Shown: in pieces, positions 33,885 to 43,539 of the stretch
Layout of the letters: every line of letters begins with the position of its first letter
How positions within the stretch are numbered: position 1 is the stretch's first letter
Assembly: GCA_032988165.1 (NCBI GenBank)
Contig: JANTQF010000098.1
Coordinates: 1 to 64,000 of the forward strand
Reading direction: 5' to 3'
Length of the DNA: 64,000 bases
From: Emmonsiellopsis sp. PD_33
Taxonomy: Eukaryota; Ascomycota; Eurotiomycetes; Onygenales; Ajellomycetaceae
Translations under genes and position numbers: made by a program
Notes under the pieces: model-generated
The model's database searches: none
Told to the model about the DNA's origin: nothing
What the model saw: only the letters and a program-made list of their open reading frames with translations

Positions 33885-35179
33885 ATGGGTGTCATCAAGA
33901 GAGTTCTTAGAGGCGGCAATGGGGTTGACAAGCCGTCAAAGGGAGACGAAGTTGTGATTGACTATACCGGATGTCTCCATGACCCCGCCGCTGTTGATAA
34001 AAACTGCATGGGAGACGAGTAAGTTTTGGGAACCGCATCCCGTCGCGGTATTACTTATGATCGTCCTTCCTTGCAAAGAGTGGAACGGAAATAAAGAAAC
34101 CAATGGGCTGATCGTCCAAATGTTCAAACAGATTTGATTCGTCCAGAGACAGAGGAGAGTTTAAAACCACAATTGGCGTTGGCAAAGTCATTCGAGGTAT
34201 TTGCGCCCTTCTATTTTTTGGTCCGCGCATTGCTCTCCAACTGCGTCCTAAAGCACAGACCCCCGCACGCCACGGAAAGCAGAGGATATTCTGGAATTTT
34301 GACTAATCCTTTGCTCCGTCTTCTCCAGGCTGGGATGAAGCCGTCCTCAACATGACTCTCGGCGAAAAGAGCATTCTAACCATCAGCGGGTAAGTCCCCG
34401 ACCGCATCTGATTCCGGTCTATTTTCCATCGTTATATTGAAGGGGAATAAACTGCCTGTTCAACTGCCGCATGATGATTTCAAAATTAAAGGAACTTGTG
34501 CTAACTCCGGTGTCTATGTTTTTGCTCTGTCCTACAGAGATTATGCATATGGTGACCGGTATGTCAATTTTTCTTTCCCATAATCCCTGCAAGAAAAAGA
34601 AACCATGCTGTCCCCCCCCCTTCGCCATCACATACTATAGCCCGATACGGTTCTGGGCATGCGGTTTCAAGTCACATTTTTGCTTGTTCATGCCCTCCAT
34701 CCCAAGGCAACACAGTCAGGCGCAGATAAAGCAGAATGCTGACGTTGGGTTTTTATTGGTTACTATCTAGTGGTTTCCCCGGATTAATTCCCCCCAACTC
34801 AACTCTTGTGTTGTAAGTGCATGACACCCCCCGAGCTGTTCATCTTGGCTCTTTTCTATTTGTCACCTTCTCCCGTCCTTCTGGCAAATAGGCATGCAAG
34901 GTTTCACCGCTTTTCGTGCCTGGAAAGTGCATCCTTAATTGCCATGTTAAACCCGGTTTAAATATCCGGCTGTTTTACTCCCACCTATCACACTCCTGCG
35001 TCGGGGTACAAACATTGATATTCATCCCACGGCCTATTTTAATTTGTTGTCCATACAGTTCTATTAACACAATACCGGCATTATTTTATCCCCATCTTGT
35101 CCCTTGACTATGATTGAACATTTGCTGACGCAATCACAGCGAGGTTGAACTCAAGGGTATCAATAATAAGCGAGCATAA
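33885..35179 (+). CDS. FPR1: FKBP12-type peptidyl-prolyl isomerase (120 aa, six exons)
   Basis: Exons 33885–34018, 34132–34196, 34329–34389, 34538–34558, 34771–34812 and 35140–35179 join with consistent phases to a 120-residue protein. It shows the whole FKBP fold: GDEVVIDYTG, FDSSRDRGEFKTTIGVGKVI, RGWDEAVLNMTLGEKSILTI, DYAYGDRGFPGLIPPNSTLV and FEVELKGINNKRA. Aromatic pocket residues known to bind FK506 and rapamycin (Tyr of DYTG, Phe-Asp, Trp, Tyr of YAYG, Phe of FEVEL) are present. FKBP12 proteins catalyse cis–trans isomerisation of X-Pro bonds in the cytosol and mediate FK506 inhibition of calcineurin. The loop after DYTG (CLHDPAAVDKNCMGDE) is longer than usual. Exon 4 is only 21 nt. All donors fit GTAAGT/GTATxT, and intron 5 (327 nt) has a TGCTGACG branch point. 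Confidence 0.93.
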
Positions 35180-35712
35180 ATCCTACGAACGTGCCACGGG
35201 ACAAGGTGCATTAATAGTCGCGATGAGACGTTGATGTGTTGGTCTATGCACCTCGGCCGCTAAATCCGATAATTTCACCCTACCTTCGACATCCACTCGG
35301 CGAGGTCCTCCTGTCATCCCGTATCTTCGACCGCGCTGCATCATTTCTCCCCCGAGTCGCATCATACCTACCATTTGTGGCTACACGCATTTTTTTCTTC
35401 TACCCTTACCTTATGTTCCTTGCTTAATGGGGTCCCTTGCGTTCGGAAGATCAAAAAAAATTTCAATATGCATTGGGTACTAGAAAAGGACCGCTACAGC
35501 GCGAATAATGGTGGCTGCGAGGGGATAAACCAAGGCAAGCCAGGGGATGGAAGCACCACGTATCATCCCGGCTAGCAAAAAATTTCGAAAAAGGACGGCC
35601 TATTGGGTTCAATTTTCCTTTCGCTTCAGCTCAGCTCATCTCATCTCATCTCATCTCGTCCCGCCCCGTCCCGTGCCGTCCGCTCCAGTAATCGGTCACT
35701 GTCCACCTTACC

Positions 35713-35747
35713 TTTTTTCTTTCTTTCTTTCTTTCTTTCTTTCTTTT
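35713..35747. repeat. (TTTC)n microsatellite
   Basis: About eight copies of a CTTT tetranucleotide on the plus strand, preceded by a T run and by an (ATCTC)n/(GTCCC)n pentanucleotide stretch at about 35635–35680. Confidence 0.9.
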
Positions 35748-36891
35748 CTCCTTGGCTCTACGTTCAGCTTGGTTATCATGGGCTCGGTTTGGTTTGGTCT
35801 GGTCTGGTTTGGTCAAAGTGGGGGATAACTAATAATTACTACCTATTGGGTTGGTTTCTCTTCGCTCCATTGAGGGCCACAAAATTGTTTTTGGGCAAAA
35901 GGGGAAAAACATGGAAAATGGATTAGCAGGGGCGGAGGATCTATTGACTTTTTTATGCACTTTCTGTTTCTTGTCTTTTCTTTTTGCTGTTCTGTTATTT
36001 TCCTCCGGTCATCATGCTTCCTTTTTGGTCCCTTGCCTCATTATTAATATACTTAATGATCACCTAATAACGCTGTTGACGTCTTACGTTTTACAATATA
36101 TAATTTTATTCCTCCTCTCTCCCTCTTCTCTCCTCTTTTAAGCATCCTGCATCTAGCTACTTTCCCTGTGCATCTTTATCCTGGAATTCTTCGGGCATTA
36201 ACCGCATACATACCCACCATCTCCATCCCCTCGAACATGAAGCATGGAGCATCGAGAGGACCCTTGTCCTGATCTGCAGCAAGTATATATGGAAGCATCT
36301 ACCGTCCCCTGACCGTTACTTCGTATTTCTTCATAGGAGCCACATCACACCAGACCAGCTACGTGAGCGCTATCGGCCGCACGAACATGTCCGGTCCTAC
36401 GTCCCTCCCAAGTTCAAAGCAGCAGCTGGCTCCCCCAACTCCCAACCCATCTCAAATTCTATGCTATCCTGTTCCACTTCCCCTGCCCAATGTAGGTTGA
36501 AAGTTCATGTGGAGAAAAGTCCTTGGGTTATGATGAAATGACTTTCATACTCGTTTGTTTATTTCCTTTTTGGTTTCCTATATCACTCCTGACCCCCCTA
36601 CATTGCTGGGGTGGGGACTTGGGCTGGCCGAAAAGTAGAAAAGCTGAGAAGGAAATTATTCGAAAGATAATTGTTCGGCTTATTGTAGAAACAGGAAAAA
36701 ATAAAAATAAAGAGGGCAATCAGTCAGTCTACATTTCTGTCCCCCTTTTATCTTTTTCTTCCCCCTTTCAACCCTTTACAAACCACAAAATCCCACCATC
36801 AGGAAAGTAGTTAAAAACACACACCAACGAACCCCCAGAAGCTAGCTGCTAGCTACCTATATACAGAGATTCTTAAATCTAAACCCAGCCT

Positions 36892-37167
36892 TTACCACTC
36901 CTGCTGAGCTTTAATATCATCCCAACCACCGCGAAGAAAACCAAGAACTAGAAGGATATCGGCCCGTCGGCACACGCGAACCCCCGCCTCTCCTTTCCCG
37001 ATAAGCGAAACCCGATACTTAGATAACAAATCCAGCTTCCCCGCATCCCGAAAACATATCATTGAAAATGATTTTATTATATCCCCATAGCCGTAGACTG
37101 CTTTGATGCGGATAAAAAATCTAGACTTTATCCAAATATCAAGCATCGGAACAAACAACATCAACAC
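36892..37167 (-). CDS. Hypothetical 91-aa ORF, unrecognised
   Basis: The minus strand encodes 91 residues from ATG 37167, with a hydrophobic start (MLMLFVPMLDIWIKSRFFIR) and a more polar end (SLIGKGEAGVRVCRRADILL, VLGFLRGGWDDIKAQQEW). It lies divergently just upstream of the acyltransferase-like gene. I cannot assign it to a family, and it may be chance or the terminal exon of a gene I have not recognised. Confidence 0.2.
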   Translation of the reverse strand: MLMLFVPMLDIWIKSRFFIRIKAVYGYGDIIKSFSMICFRDAGKLDLLSKYRVSLIGKGEAGVRVCRRADILLVLGFLRGGWDDIKAQQEW

Positions 37168-37278
37168 GGCATCGACCCTTCCCGCAAAAAAGCGTTAACC
37201 GCCTATCTTGTATGGTACCTATCTATCTACCTATATAATCCGAATCTACATCGACCAAAACCCAACCCAATCCCAACG

Positions 37279-38670
37279 ATGCGCACAATATCCTGCCACG
37301 GAACTCCGTACGAGGTATGTCACGCTCTTCTTAACCAACATACCCCCACCCCCCGAACACAAAAAAAAGGAGCCCCCTTCTAACCCCCCATTTCCCACAG
37401 ATAGGCCTCCAGCATGGCGAGCAGGCGCGCAAGGAGATCGCGGGGAGCATGGGGTTCTACGCGGACCTGTTCAGGCGGGTGTGTGGGATGGAGTGGGCGG
37501 ATGTGTGTGCGGTGGCGGTGAGGTTTGTGCCGTTTGTGGAAGGGGTGTTTGGCGGGTATATGGAGGAGATGAGGGGTGGGTGTTTTATTTTCCTTTTTTT
37601 TATATATACATGTTGGCTCACGTTTGGGGTTGGGGGGTTGGTTTTGTTCTTTAAGGGGGGTGTTGTTGGGGGATTTTATGGGAGAGGGGAGGGGATGGTG
37701 TAAATATGGAGGTTGCTAATTCTTTGAGAAAACAGGCATCGCGCAGGGAGCTGGAGTCCCCTTGGAATCGATTCTCGCGCTCAACGTGCGCACTGAGATT
37801 GCCTATGGCATGTTTAGCGATGGATGTACGGCTTTTTCATGGAAGCAGGACAAGGAGAGCTTCCTCGCTCAGAATTGGGACGTGAGTTGAATCCGACAGA
37901 ACAACAATCCACTCCCAACCCCCCGTTTAAGCCCGCCATAGGTACCACCCAACTAACACAAAAAAATCCAGTGGGACCGCAAACAATCCCCCAACCTAAT
38001 CTCCCTCCACATCACCCAAGCGTCTCCTAAACCATCTATCCACATGATAACCGAAGCCGGCATAATCGGCAAAATCGGCCTAAACTCCCACGGCGTCGGC
38101 GTGACCCTCAACGCCATAAAATTCGCCGGCGTGGCCTTTTCCAAAATCCCCTGCCACCTAGCGCTGCGCGCTGCGCTCGACAGCGCATCTCGCGTGGAGG
38201 CCATTGAGACGCTGGAACGGCACGGGGTGGCGTCTGCGTGCCATATTCTCGTCGCGGACGCGACAGGCGGCACGGGGTTGGAGTGTAGTTCGGGAGATAT
38301 TGTAAGGTTGAATATGGGGGATGCTGTTGAGGGGGGCGTGGAAGGTTTGGTTACGCATACGAATCATTTTGTGCATGGGCATGTGGGGATAGAGCCGATT
38401 ACGTATCTGGAGGATAGTGTGCCGCGATTGGAGCGGGCGAGGGAGTTGGTTGCTGCGGCGGTGGGGAAGGGGGTTGGCCCGAGTGTTGGGGTGATTGAAG
38501 AGGTATTGAAGGATGAGAAGGGATTTCCGACGGCGATTTGTAGGGAGGTTACTGAGAAGAGCGAGTTGGCAACGCTGTTTTGTATTGTTATGGATTTGAC
38601 GGAGCGGAAGGCGGTGGTTAAAATTGGGCGGCCGGTGGAGGCGGAGGGGGTGCTGGAGTTGAAGCCGTGA
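37279..38670 (+). CDS. Isopenicillin-N acyltransferase-like Ntn hydrolase (C45 family; 351 aa, four exons)
   Basis: Exons 37279–37314, 37401–37575, 37736–37881 and 37972–38670 join in frame to 351 residues. The sequence follows the acyl-CoA:6-aminopenicillanate acyltransferase/C45 pattern: SCHGTPYEIGLQHGEQ at the start, ALNVRTEIAYGMFSDGCTAF, AQNWDW, NLISLHITQASP, GIIGKIGLNSHGVGVTLNAI, HILVADATGG, VTHTNHF and a C-terminal LFCIVMDL. In this family the proenzyme cuts itself before a Cys that becomes the N-terminal nucleophile; here Gly100–Cys101 corresponds to Gly102–Cys103 of the Penicillium enzyme. No ACV synthetase or isopenicillin-N synthase gene is present, so penicillin production is not implied. 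Such solitary homologues are common in ascomycetes and their natural substrates are mostly unknown. I see no clear C-terminal peroxisomal SKL-type signal (it ends LELKP). Confidence 0.88.
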
Positions 38671-39726
38671 GGTGTTCTTTTTCATTAATTTCCACCTTTG
38701 GTTTGCTGTTGATGTTTGGTTTGTTTTTTAGTGTATCATGCTCATAGGGTATGCCGTATCTGGTACTCCTCCTTTTTGGCTTTGTTCCTTACCCAGGCTG
38801 TGCGTTTGGGCAATGAACTGTAGCGCTGGGAATCACTATCCACACTATCACATGAAGTAGCCGGAGTCCATGAAAGAAGAAATGCAAAATAAATAGAAGA
38901 TCAGTCGAAAGCGATATCCAATGGTTGTGTTGGTACATTTATGGTTCCTAGATATTGTATATACAGTACATCATGACAAAGGCGCGGCAAAGAAAGGGAA
39001 ACGTAAAAGGGGGTTGATCGATGAGGAAATCCAAAGCAGAGGGAGTGAGGAAGGGAAAAGCCCGAATTATATGGAAATAACACACCGGACACGGAACCAT
39101 ATATTTCCCCACTAGAAAATTTGAAGTTCCAGTTCATGTTCGGCGCATTGGCCGGAAATATTGGACGTCTCGAGATGTTCGCAGAAAGGAAAAATGTGAT
39201 TCAATTGGGGTAAATATTGTCGGCATTCGAATGAATTCCCCGGACAAATCTGCGTAATCCCCACTGTAAATGTTCACCATGCCTTTTCCATATCGTTACA
39301 GGTCGTATTTGAATCCCATTTATCGATTTCCGGTTCATTTCCGATTCTACCCCCCCGCTCATCGGTTGTCTGTGCATCAGCCCCTATCTCATTTCCCACA
39401 TGTATCACTATCGCCAAACCAAGGGTTGTCGTTCGCGCAGCCGAAAAAGGGATGAAAGCGTTCGGAGGAAACTCTAACAGGTATGCGAAACAGGGCAAGA
39501 AAACGGGAAGAAAGCGATATTGAGAGTATCATATTGGGAATATTTAGTGTTTCGCTTTCTTTTCCTCAGCATCCACGTTTTTCAGGAATTCCCTATTACG
39601 AAGATGTTAGTTCATAGCCGGGTTGTGGATTGACTGGCGGGCGGAGGGGAGCGGCGAAAAAACAACGGAGGTTCGGAGTAAACGGATCCAAAGGGTGGAC
39701 ACTATATAGTCCTCATAACAGGCTGG
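38671..39726. other. Intergenic between convergent genes
   Basis: About 1.06 kb between the end of the acyltransferase-like gene (plus) and the end of ATP19 (minus). It would hold both 3' untranslated regions. No additional gene is supported. Confidence 0.5.
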
Positions 39727-40031
39727 TTAGACGTACTGGATAAATGCCTCCTCATCCTTGCTGCTGGCGTTGATGGGGGGTGGCTGGGTCTTGTCCTTCT
39801 TTCCGCTGCCCATGGCGAGGTAGGAACCGAGGAATGTGGTTCCGAGAGTGGCAATGGCAAGCTACGATTGCTGGATTAGTTTGACATGTTTTAATTGCCG
39901 TGTATGCCTCATTCCGGCCGCGGAGAGACGGTGACGCAGCCGGAGATAAAGCTGTGACGGTGGCGGAAGGACATAGGACATACGAAGTGCGAGCCGACCT
40001 TTCGGCCAGCAACGTTGTAGTAGACAACCAT
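39727..40031 (-). CDS. ATP19: Mitochondrial F1Fo-ATP synthase subunit k (60 aa, two exons)
   Basis: On the minus strand exon 1 (40031–39984) encodes MVVYYNVAGRKVGSHF. A 122-nt intron with donor GTATGT follows, then exon 2 (39861–39727) encodes LAIATLGTTFLGSYLAMGSG, continues KKDKTQPPPINASSKDEE, and ends FIQYV. This is the family pattern of Atp19/subunit k: a short matrix-facing start, one transmembrane helix (about residues 17–33) and a hydrophilic PPINASS tail. Subunit k is a small accessory protein of the inner-membrane ATP synthase linked to dimer and oligomer formation. The gene is too small to stand out as an open frame and is found only by joining exons. It starts 580 bp from, and divergently to, the MTP18-type gene, which is also mitochondrial. 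Confidence 0.92.
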
Positions 40032-40610
40032 TGTGAAAGAGAGGATGTGGAGACGGGTGCAGGAGTTGCAATTGGGGCGCGGAGGTCAATTGACGGGCTG
40101 TCGAAGTCGGACACGGAGAGCAGAGAATCGTCAATTGATGCTGTGAAGTCGAGATGTTTTGTCGACCTCGTTCTTGTGCTAGCCGGTCACATGACCGCGC
40201 TAGTCTGTTACAGGCTAGCGGGGACAACCAAACCGAAAATGGCCGAGCGACCAATCAGAGCGCAGGCTGGTCTCGTGACCCGGAACGCATCGCGGAATTG
40301 CGGAGGGAGAGGAGTACTTTGAGGCAAGTACCAGGTACCTCGGATCCAGCCAATTTGTATGGGGACTCCGCTGTGTTCCGAAGTCACTCGCACAAAATGG
40401 TACCTGACGGCATGTACCAGGTTCGCCGCTGTTTACTCCTCCTCGGTTGCCTCATCCCGCTGCCGACTTCATCTCCTGACATCATCTTGCCCCTGAGATA
40501 GTTATACAGCTTATATCACTGCTGTATCTACCTTTAACGGGGTATGCGCTGTCTCCGGTATCTCCTCTCGCCATAGCTATACCCAACACCCCGCCAGCTC
40601 CTCTGACATC
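40032..40610. promoter_or_regulatory. Shared promoter between ATP19 and the MTP18-type gene
   Basis: This 579-bp divergent spacer contains a palindrome GGTCACATGACC (40185–40196) embedded in a wider imperfect inverted repeat with CTAG arms (about 40178–40206), a CCAAT box near 40250, and repeated GTACCAGGT/GGTACCT motifs around 40327–40340 and 40397–40422. A frame crossing it on the plus strand (39900–40322) overlaps ATP19 exon 1 and is considered a shadow. Co-regulation of two mitochondrial genes is inferred from arrangement only. Confidence 0.5.
40185..40196. promoter_or_regulatory. Palindromic E-box-like site GGTCACATGACC
   Basis: A perfect 12-bp inverted repeat with a CACATG centre, 154 bp from the ATP19 start and 415 bp from the other start. 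It resembles a bHLH-type target, but the binding protein is unknown. Confidence 0.4.
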
Positions 40611-41734
40611 ATGGTCTGGGGCAGCAGCAAGAAAGAAACCCCTACTTCTGATAGCGATGGCGCCGCACCAGAACCCGCTCACGGCAGCACTCTGCGGCAC
40701 CGGAAACTAAACCCAGAGCTACAGAAGCTTCTTGACCGCGAAGAAGAGTTCATTGACCAGCTCTATGACGGCCAGTATGGATAACCTCGAGCTCCCCCCC
40801 GCATGCATCGCGCCTCGCCATATAGAGCCTAACATCTGCCGTATAGCTCCGCGGATTCTATTGATACCAACTACCGATATGCCGCCTACACCACCCGCAT
40901 CCGTACCCTCCTCCTCTCCGCACATCGCTATGTCGCCTATACCTCCGACATTGGCGAGTCCTTCCGCCCTGTAGCCCACCCATGGCTTGTACGGAGCGCA
41001 TACGGCATCTCGTGGGCCTATATCCTGGGAGATGTCGCCAATGAAGGCTACAAAGCCTACATGCAGAACATGCGCGTGCTAGCCCCGCCATGCGACGAGT
41101 ACCATGACGCCACCAAGACCAGCACGATCACCACTCGCGTCGGGGAAGAGATGGGCGAGAAGATGCCGCGCGTTACACTCAGTTCAACTGAGTCCCAGGC
41201 GCATCCAATGCCGTGGCCAGATCCAGAGGCAGATACGCTTGTCCCGTGGAAGACGACGAAGATACCCCTGAGTGAAGATTACCGCTCCGTGATGGCGGAG
41301 CGGGCTATTTTCCAGGTGCTTGCCAGTATGGGTTTGCCCGCGCTCACTATCCATTCGGTTGTGAAGTACTCGGGTCGTGCATTGAAGGGGTCTAAAAGCA
41401 CAATGATCCGGACCTGGGCTCCGATTGGGGTAAGTTGGAACCCCGTCCTTTAAGTGGTTGAAGTTCTATCCGTAAGCTAACGCGTAATTTCCACCAATAG
41501 CTGGGCCTTGGGGTCGTTCCATTCCTCCCCTACGTGTTCGATCAGCCCGTCGAACACGGAATCAAATGGGCATTTCGCAATGCCTTCCGCGCCATTGGCG
41601 GAGAAGAGGCCGTTCCCAAACCCTCAGATGATAGCCATGGAACCCATAAAATGCTGGACAGGCTAGAAAAGTTCAAGGAACAGAAACAGCACGAACATGA
41701 TATAGAGAAACCAGCTAAGGAGAAGCGTCAGTGA
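40611..41734 (+). CDS. MTFP1: MTP18/MTFP1-type mitochondrial inner-membrane protein (326 aa, three exons)
   Basis: Exons 40611–40774, 40847–41429 and 41501–41734 join in phase to 326 residues. Intron 1 donor is CA|GTATGG with acceptor TATAG; intron 2 is GTAAGT to CAATAG. The core reads NYRYAAYTTRIRTLLLSAHR, YVAYTSDIGESFRPV, YGISWAYILGDVANEGYKAY, then ERAIFQVLASMGLPALTIHS, RTWAPIGLGLGVVPFLPYVF and DQPVEHGIKWAF. This is the MTP18 (mitochondrial fission process 1) pattern, with hydrophobic helices around the YAAY, SYGISWAY and PALTIHSVV blocks. In animals the protein sits in the inner mitochondrial membrane and influences fission; fungal roles are little studied. N- and C-termini are hydrophilic and lysine/glutamate-rich. 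Family assignment is confident, fission function is inferred. Confidence 0.87.
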
Positions 41735-42330
41735 GTGAAGTGGATGTAAGGGGTAAAGGGGGGTTTCAAAAAAATCTCCTATCATCTGTACTATTTTGAT
41801 TTCTTCTGCCGCATTTGCCAGGTGCATCTTTTGCATTTTCACCCCGGGTCGCAAACATACTCCATCGCATCGCATCTCATCGACTGCCTACGCGGATGAA
41901 GAAAAGTGGACAATTCATTCTATATTCTCCACGCGCAGATACGCTTTTAATTCCTCCAAGGGCGAAGCATACTCAAACACCCCACTCTCTATGTATAACA
42001 ACCGAACGAACGGAGACGCGGAAGGAGAAGTGGAAGCAATCAGCAGGGGGATGGCCGGATAACAACATAATTCCTTTCCTCCTCACCAAAAGCAACCCGC
42101 TTTTCGAGAGACTTGGTCTCTATTGATCCAACCATATCAAACAACCAAACGAAGGAACAAAAAAAAAAAACGGAAGGACTAGGCGATACGATTTACGACT
42201 AGTTTTACCTGTTCTAGGTTTTAATTTTGATTCTTGGATTTCAATCTGATGCCAAAAAGGGGGAAGCACCTGGGATAATTATCCTGTACTTTACTTCACA
42301 TTTTGTATATATATGTTTCCATATGAAAAC
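41735..42330. other. 3' flank of the MTP18-type gene, up to the copia element
   Basis: 596 bp with no gene. It includes an A11 run near 42160. The last five bases (AAAAC, 42326–42330) are one copy of the copia target duplication. Confidence 0.6.
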
Positions 42331-42440
42331 TGTGGGAAGGTTGAAGACTCTCAAATTGATCTTGGAGGCAAGAATCTATCTATCCTATGTGATCACATGC
42401 ATGCTAGCTAGATTGGGAATAGGGCAGCATACAGCCAACA
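42331..42440 (-). repeat. 3' LTR of the copia element
   Basis: 110 bp, starting TGTGGGAAGG and ending GCCAACA on the plus strand. It differs from its partner at seven bases, all explained by loss of five ancestral CpGs. In this copy all five are lost. Confidence 0.93.
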
Positions 42441-43524
42441 CCCCCCCTCAAGCTGAGCTGTGCAAAAAACATGAGAACATGCTATTATTTGACACATAAA
42501 ACCCTTAGATACATGAATTTAATTAAAACACTTGTTTCTTTCCATCCTCCAGCACCACCATGCCTAGCAAACCTAAGAAACATCAAAATAAGATGATACC
42601 CAACAGTTTGGTGAGTCCATCCACAGTCATATCTACAGTTAGGATATATTCAATCAATATAACCTCATTTTTGAGCTGCAAACACAAATAGTGGAATCTC
42701 ATATCAATATGCTTACTATAGGCAGTAATAGTAGTAACCTAAGCTAAATTAATAGCATCTTTATTATCCATAAGAATCAGTATAGAAGATGCCAGGGTTC
42801 AATTAAGCTCTATCATGAGATTATAGATTTAGGTGGCCTTATATATAGCTTTACTTAGAGTAATATATTCAGCCTCATTTAAAGATAGGAAGACACACAG
42901 CTGTTTGGCCAAACACCATGAAATAAATGCATTCACAAGTTTGAAGATATACTCAGATATAGATTTATAATCACTATTTAAAACCTCTACTTAATCAGAA
43001 TTTATATATCTGACAGGAAGATAGATAGCATTCAGGAAGTTAATTTTCAGATTCAGGCTATTATTTACTCTATAGAACAGACTGAGATCCATAGATTCTT
43101 TAAGATAATAGATAATGTATAATAATATCTTTCAGGCTTTAGGGGTAGAGTTAGCACTATATTGGCTGAGCAGAGATGCCAGGCATGTGATATCAGGCTA
43201 AATCTTAACTGTAAGATACTAGAGACATTCAATGCTATATTAATAATATTACTTCATGAAGCCTGCACTGCCATTAAGAACTAAATTGTTGTTGATATAA
43301 AAGAACTCCTCCATGGGCATTTTAATTATAGTAGTATTGTTCAAGTAGAAATCTACTACTAAATACTCTATATAATAATAGTGGGTTAATTTAATTCCTT
43401 CAGATGTCTAACAGACCTCCATGCCTAGATATTTTATAGGCTTTTTCAAATCTTTAATCTCAAATTTCTTACTGAGTTCTCTAACTAGCTAATCAGCATT
43501 CTCTGGGACTTTAGACATAATATT

Positions 43525-43539
43525 CAAATCATCAATATA
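43525..43539 (-). pseudogene. Copia reverse-transcriptase YIDDL motif, intact within a broken frame
   Basis: Minus-strand codons TAT ATT GAT GAT TTG encode YIDDL, the metal-binding catalytic motif of copia reverse transcriptases. Surrounding residues (MIIYIDDLNIMS) fit the family. The wider frame carries stops on both sides. Confidence 0.85.

Larger units (their letters stand above)
35180..37278. other. Intergenic between FKBP and acyltransferase-like genes
   Basis: 2.1 kb with low-complexity sequence: an (ATCTC)n run at about 35638–35660, a (TTTC)n run at about 35713–35747, GGTTTGGTCTGGTCT repeats near 35785–35815, and T-rich stretches. An ORF on the minus strand (36892–37167) is listed separately; nothing else is gene-like. 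Confidence 0.5.

Noticed and set aside
37279..38670. Beta-lactam biosynthetic cluster.
   Set aside because: Only the acyltransferase-like gene is present; neighbours encode FKBP12 and ATP synthase subunit k, with no ACV synthetase or IPN synthase.
39900..40322. 140-codon frame on the plus strand.
   Set aside because: It runs antisense across ATP19 exon 1 and the shared promoter, so it is a shadow.
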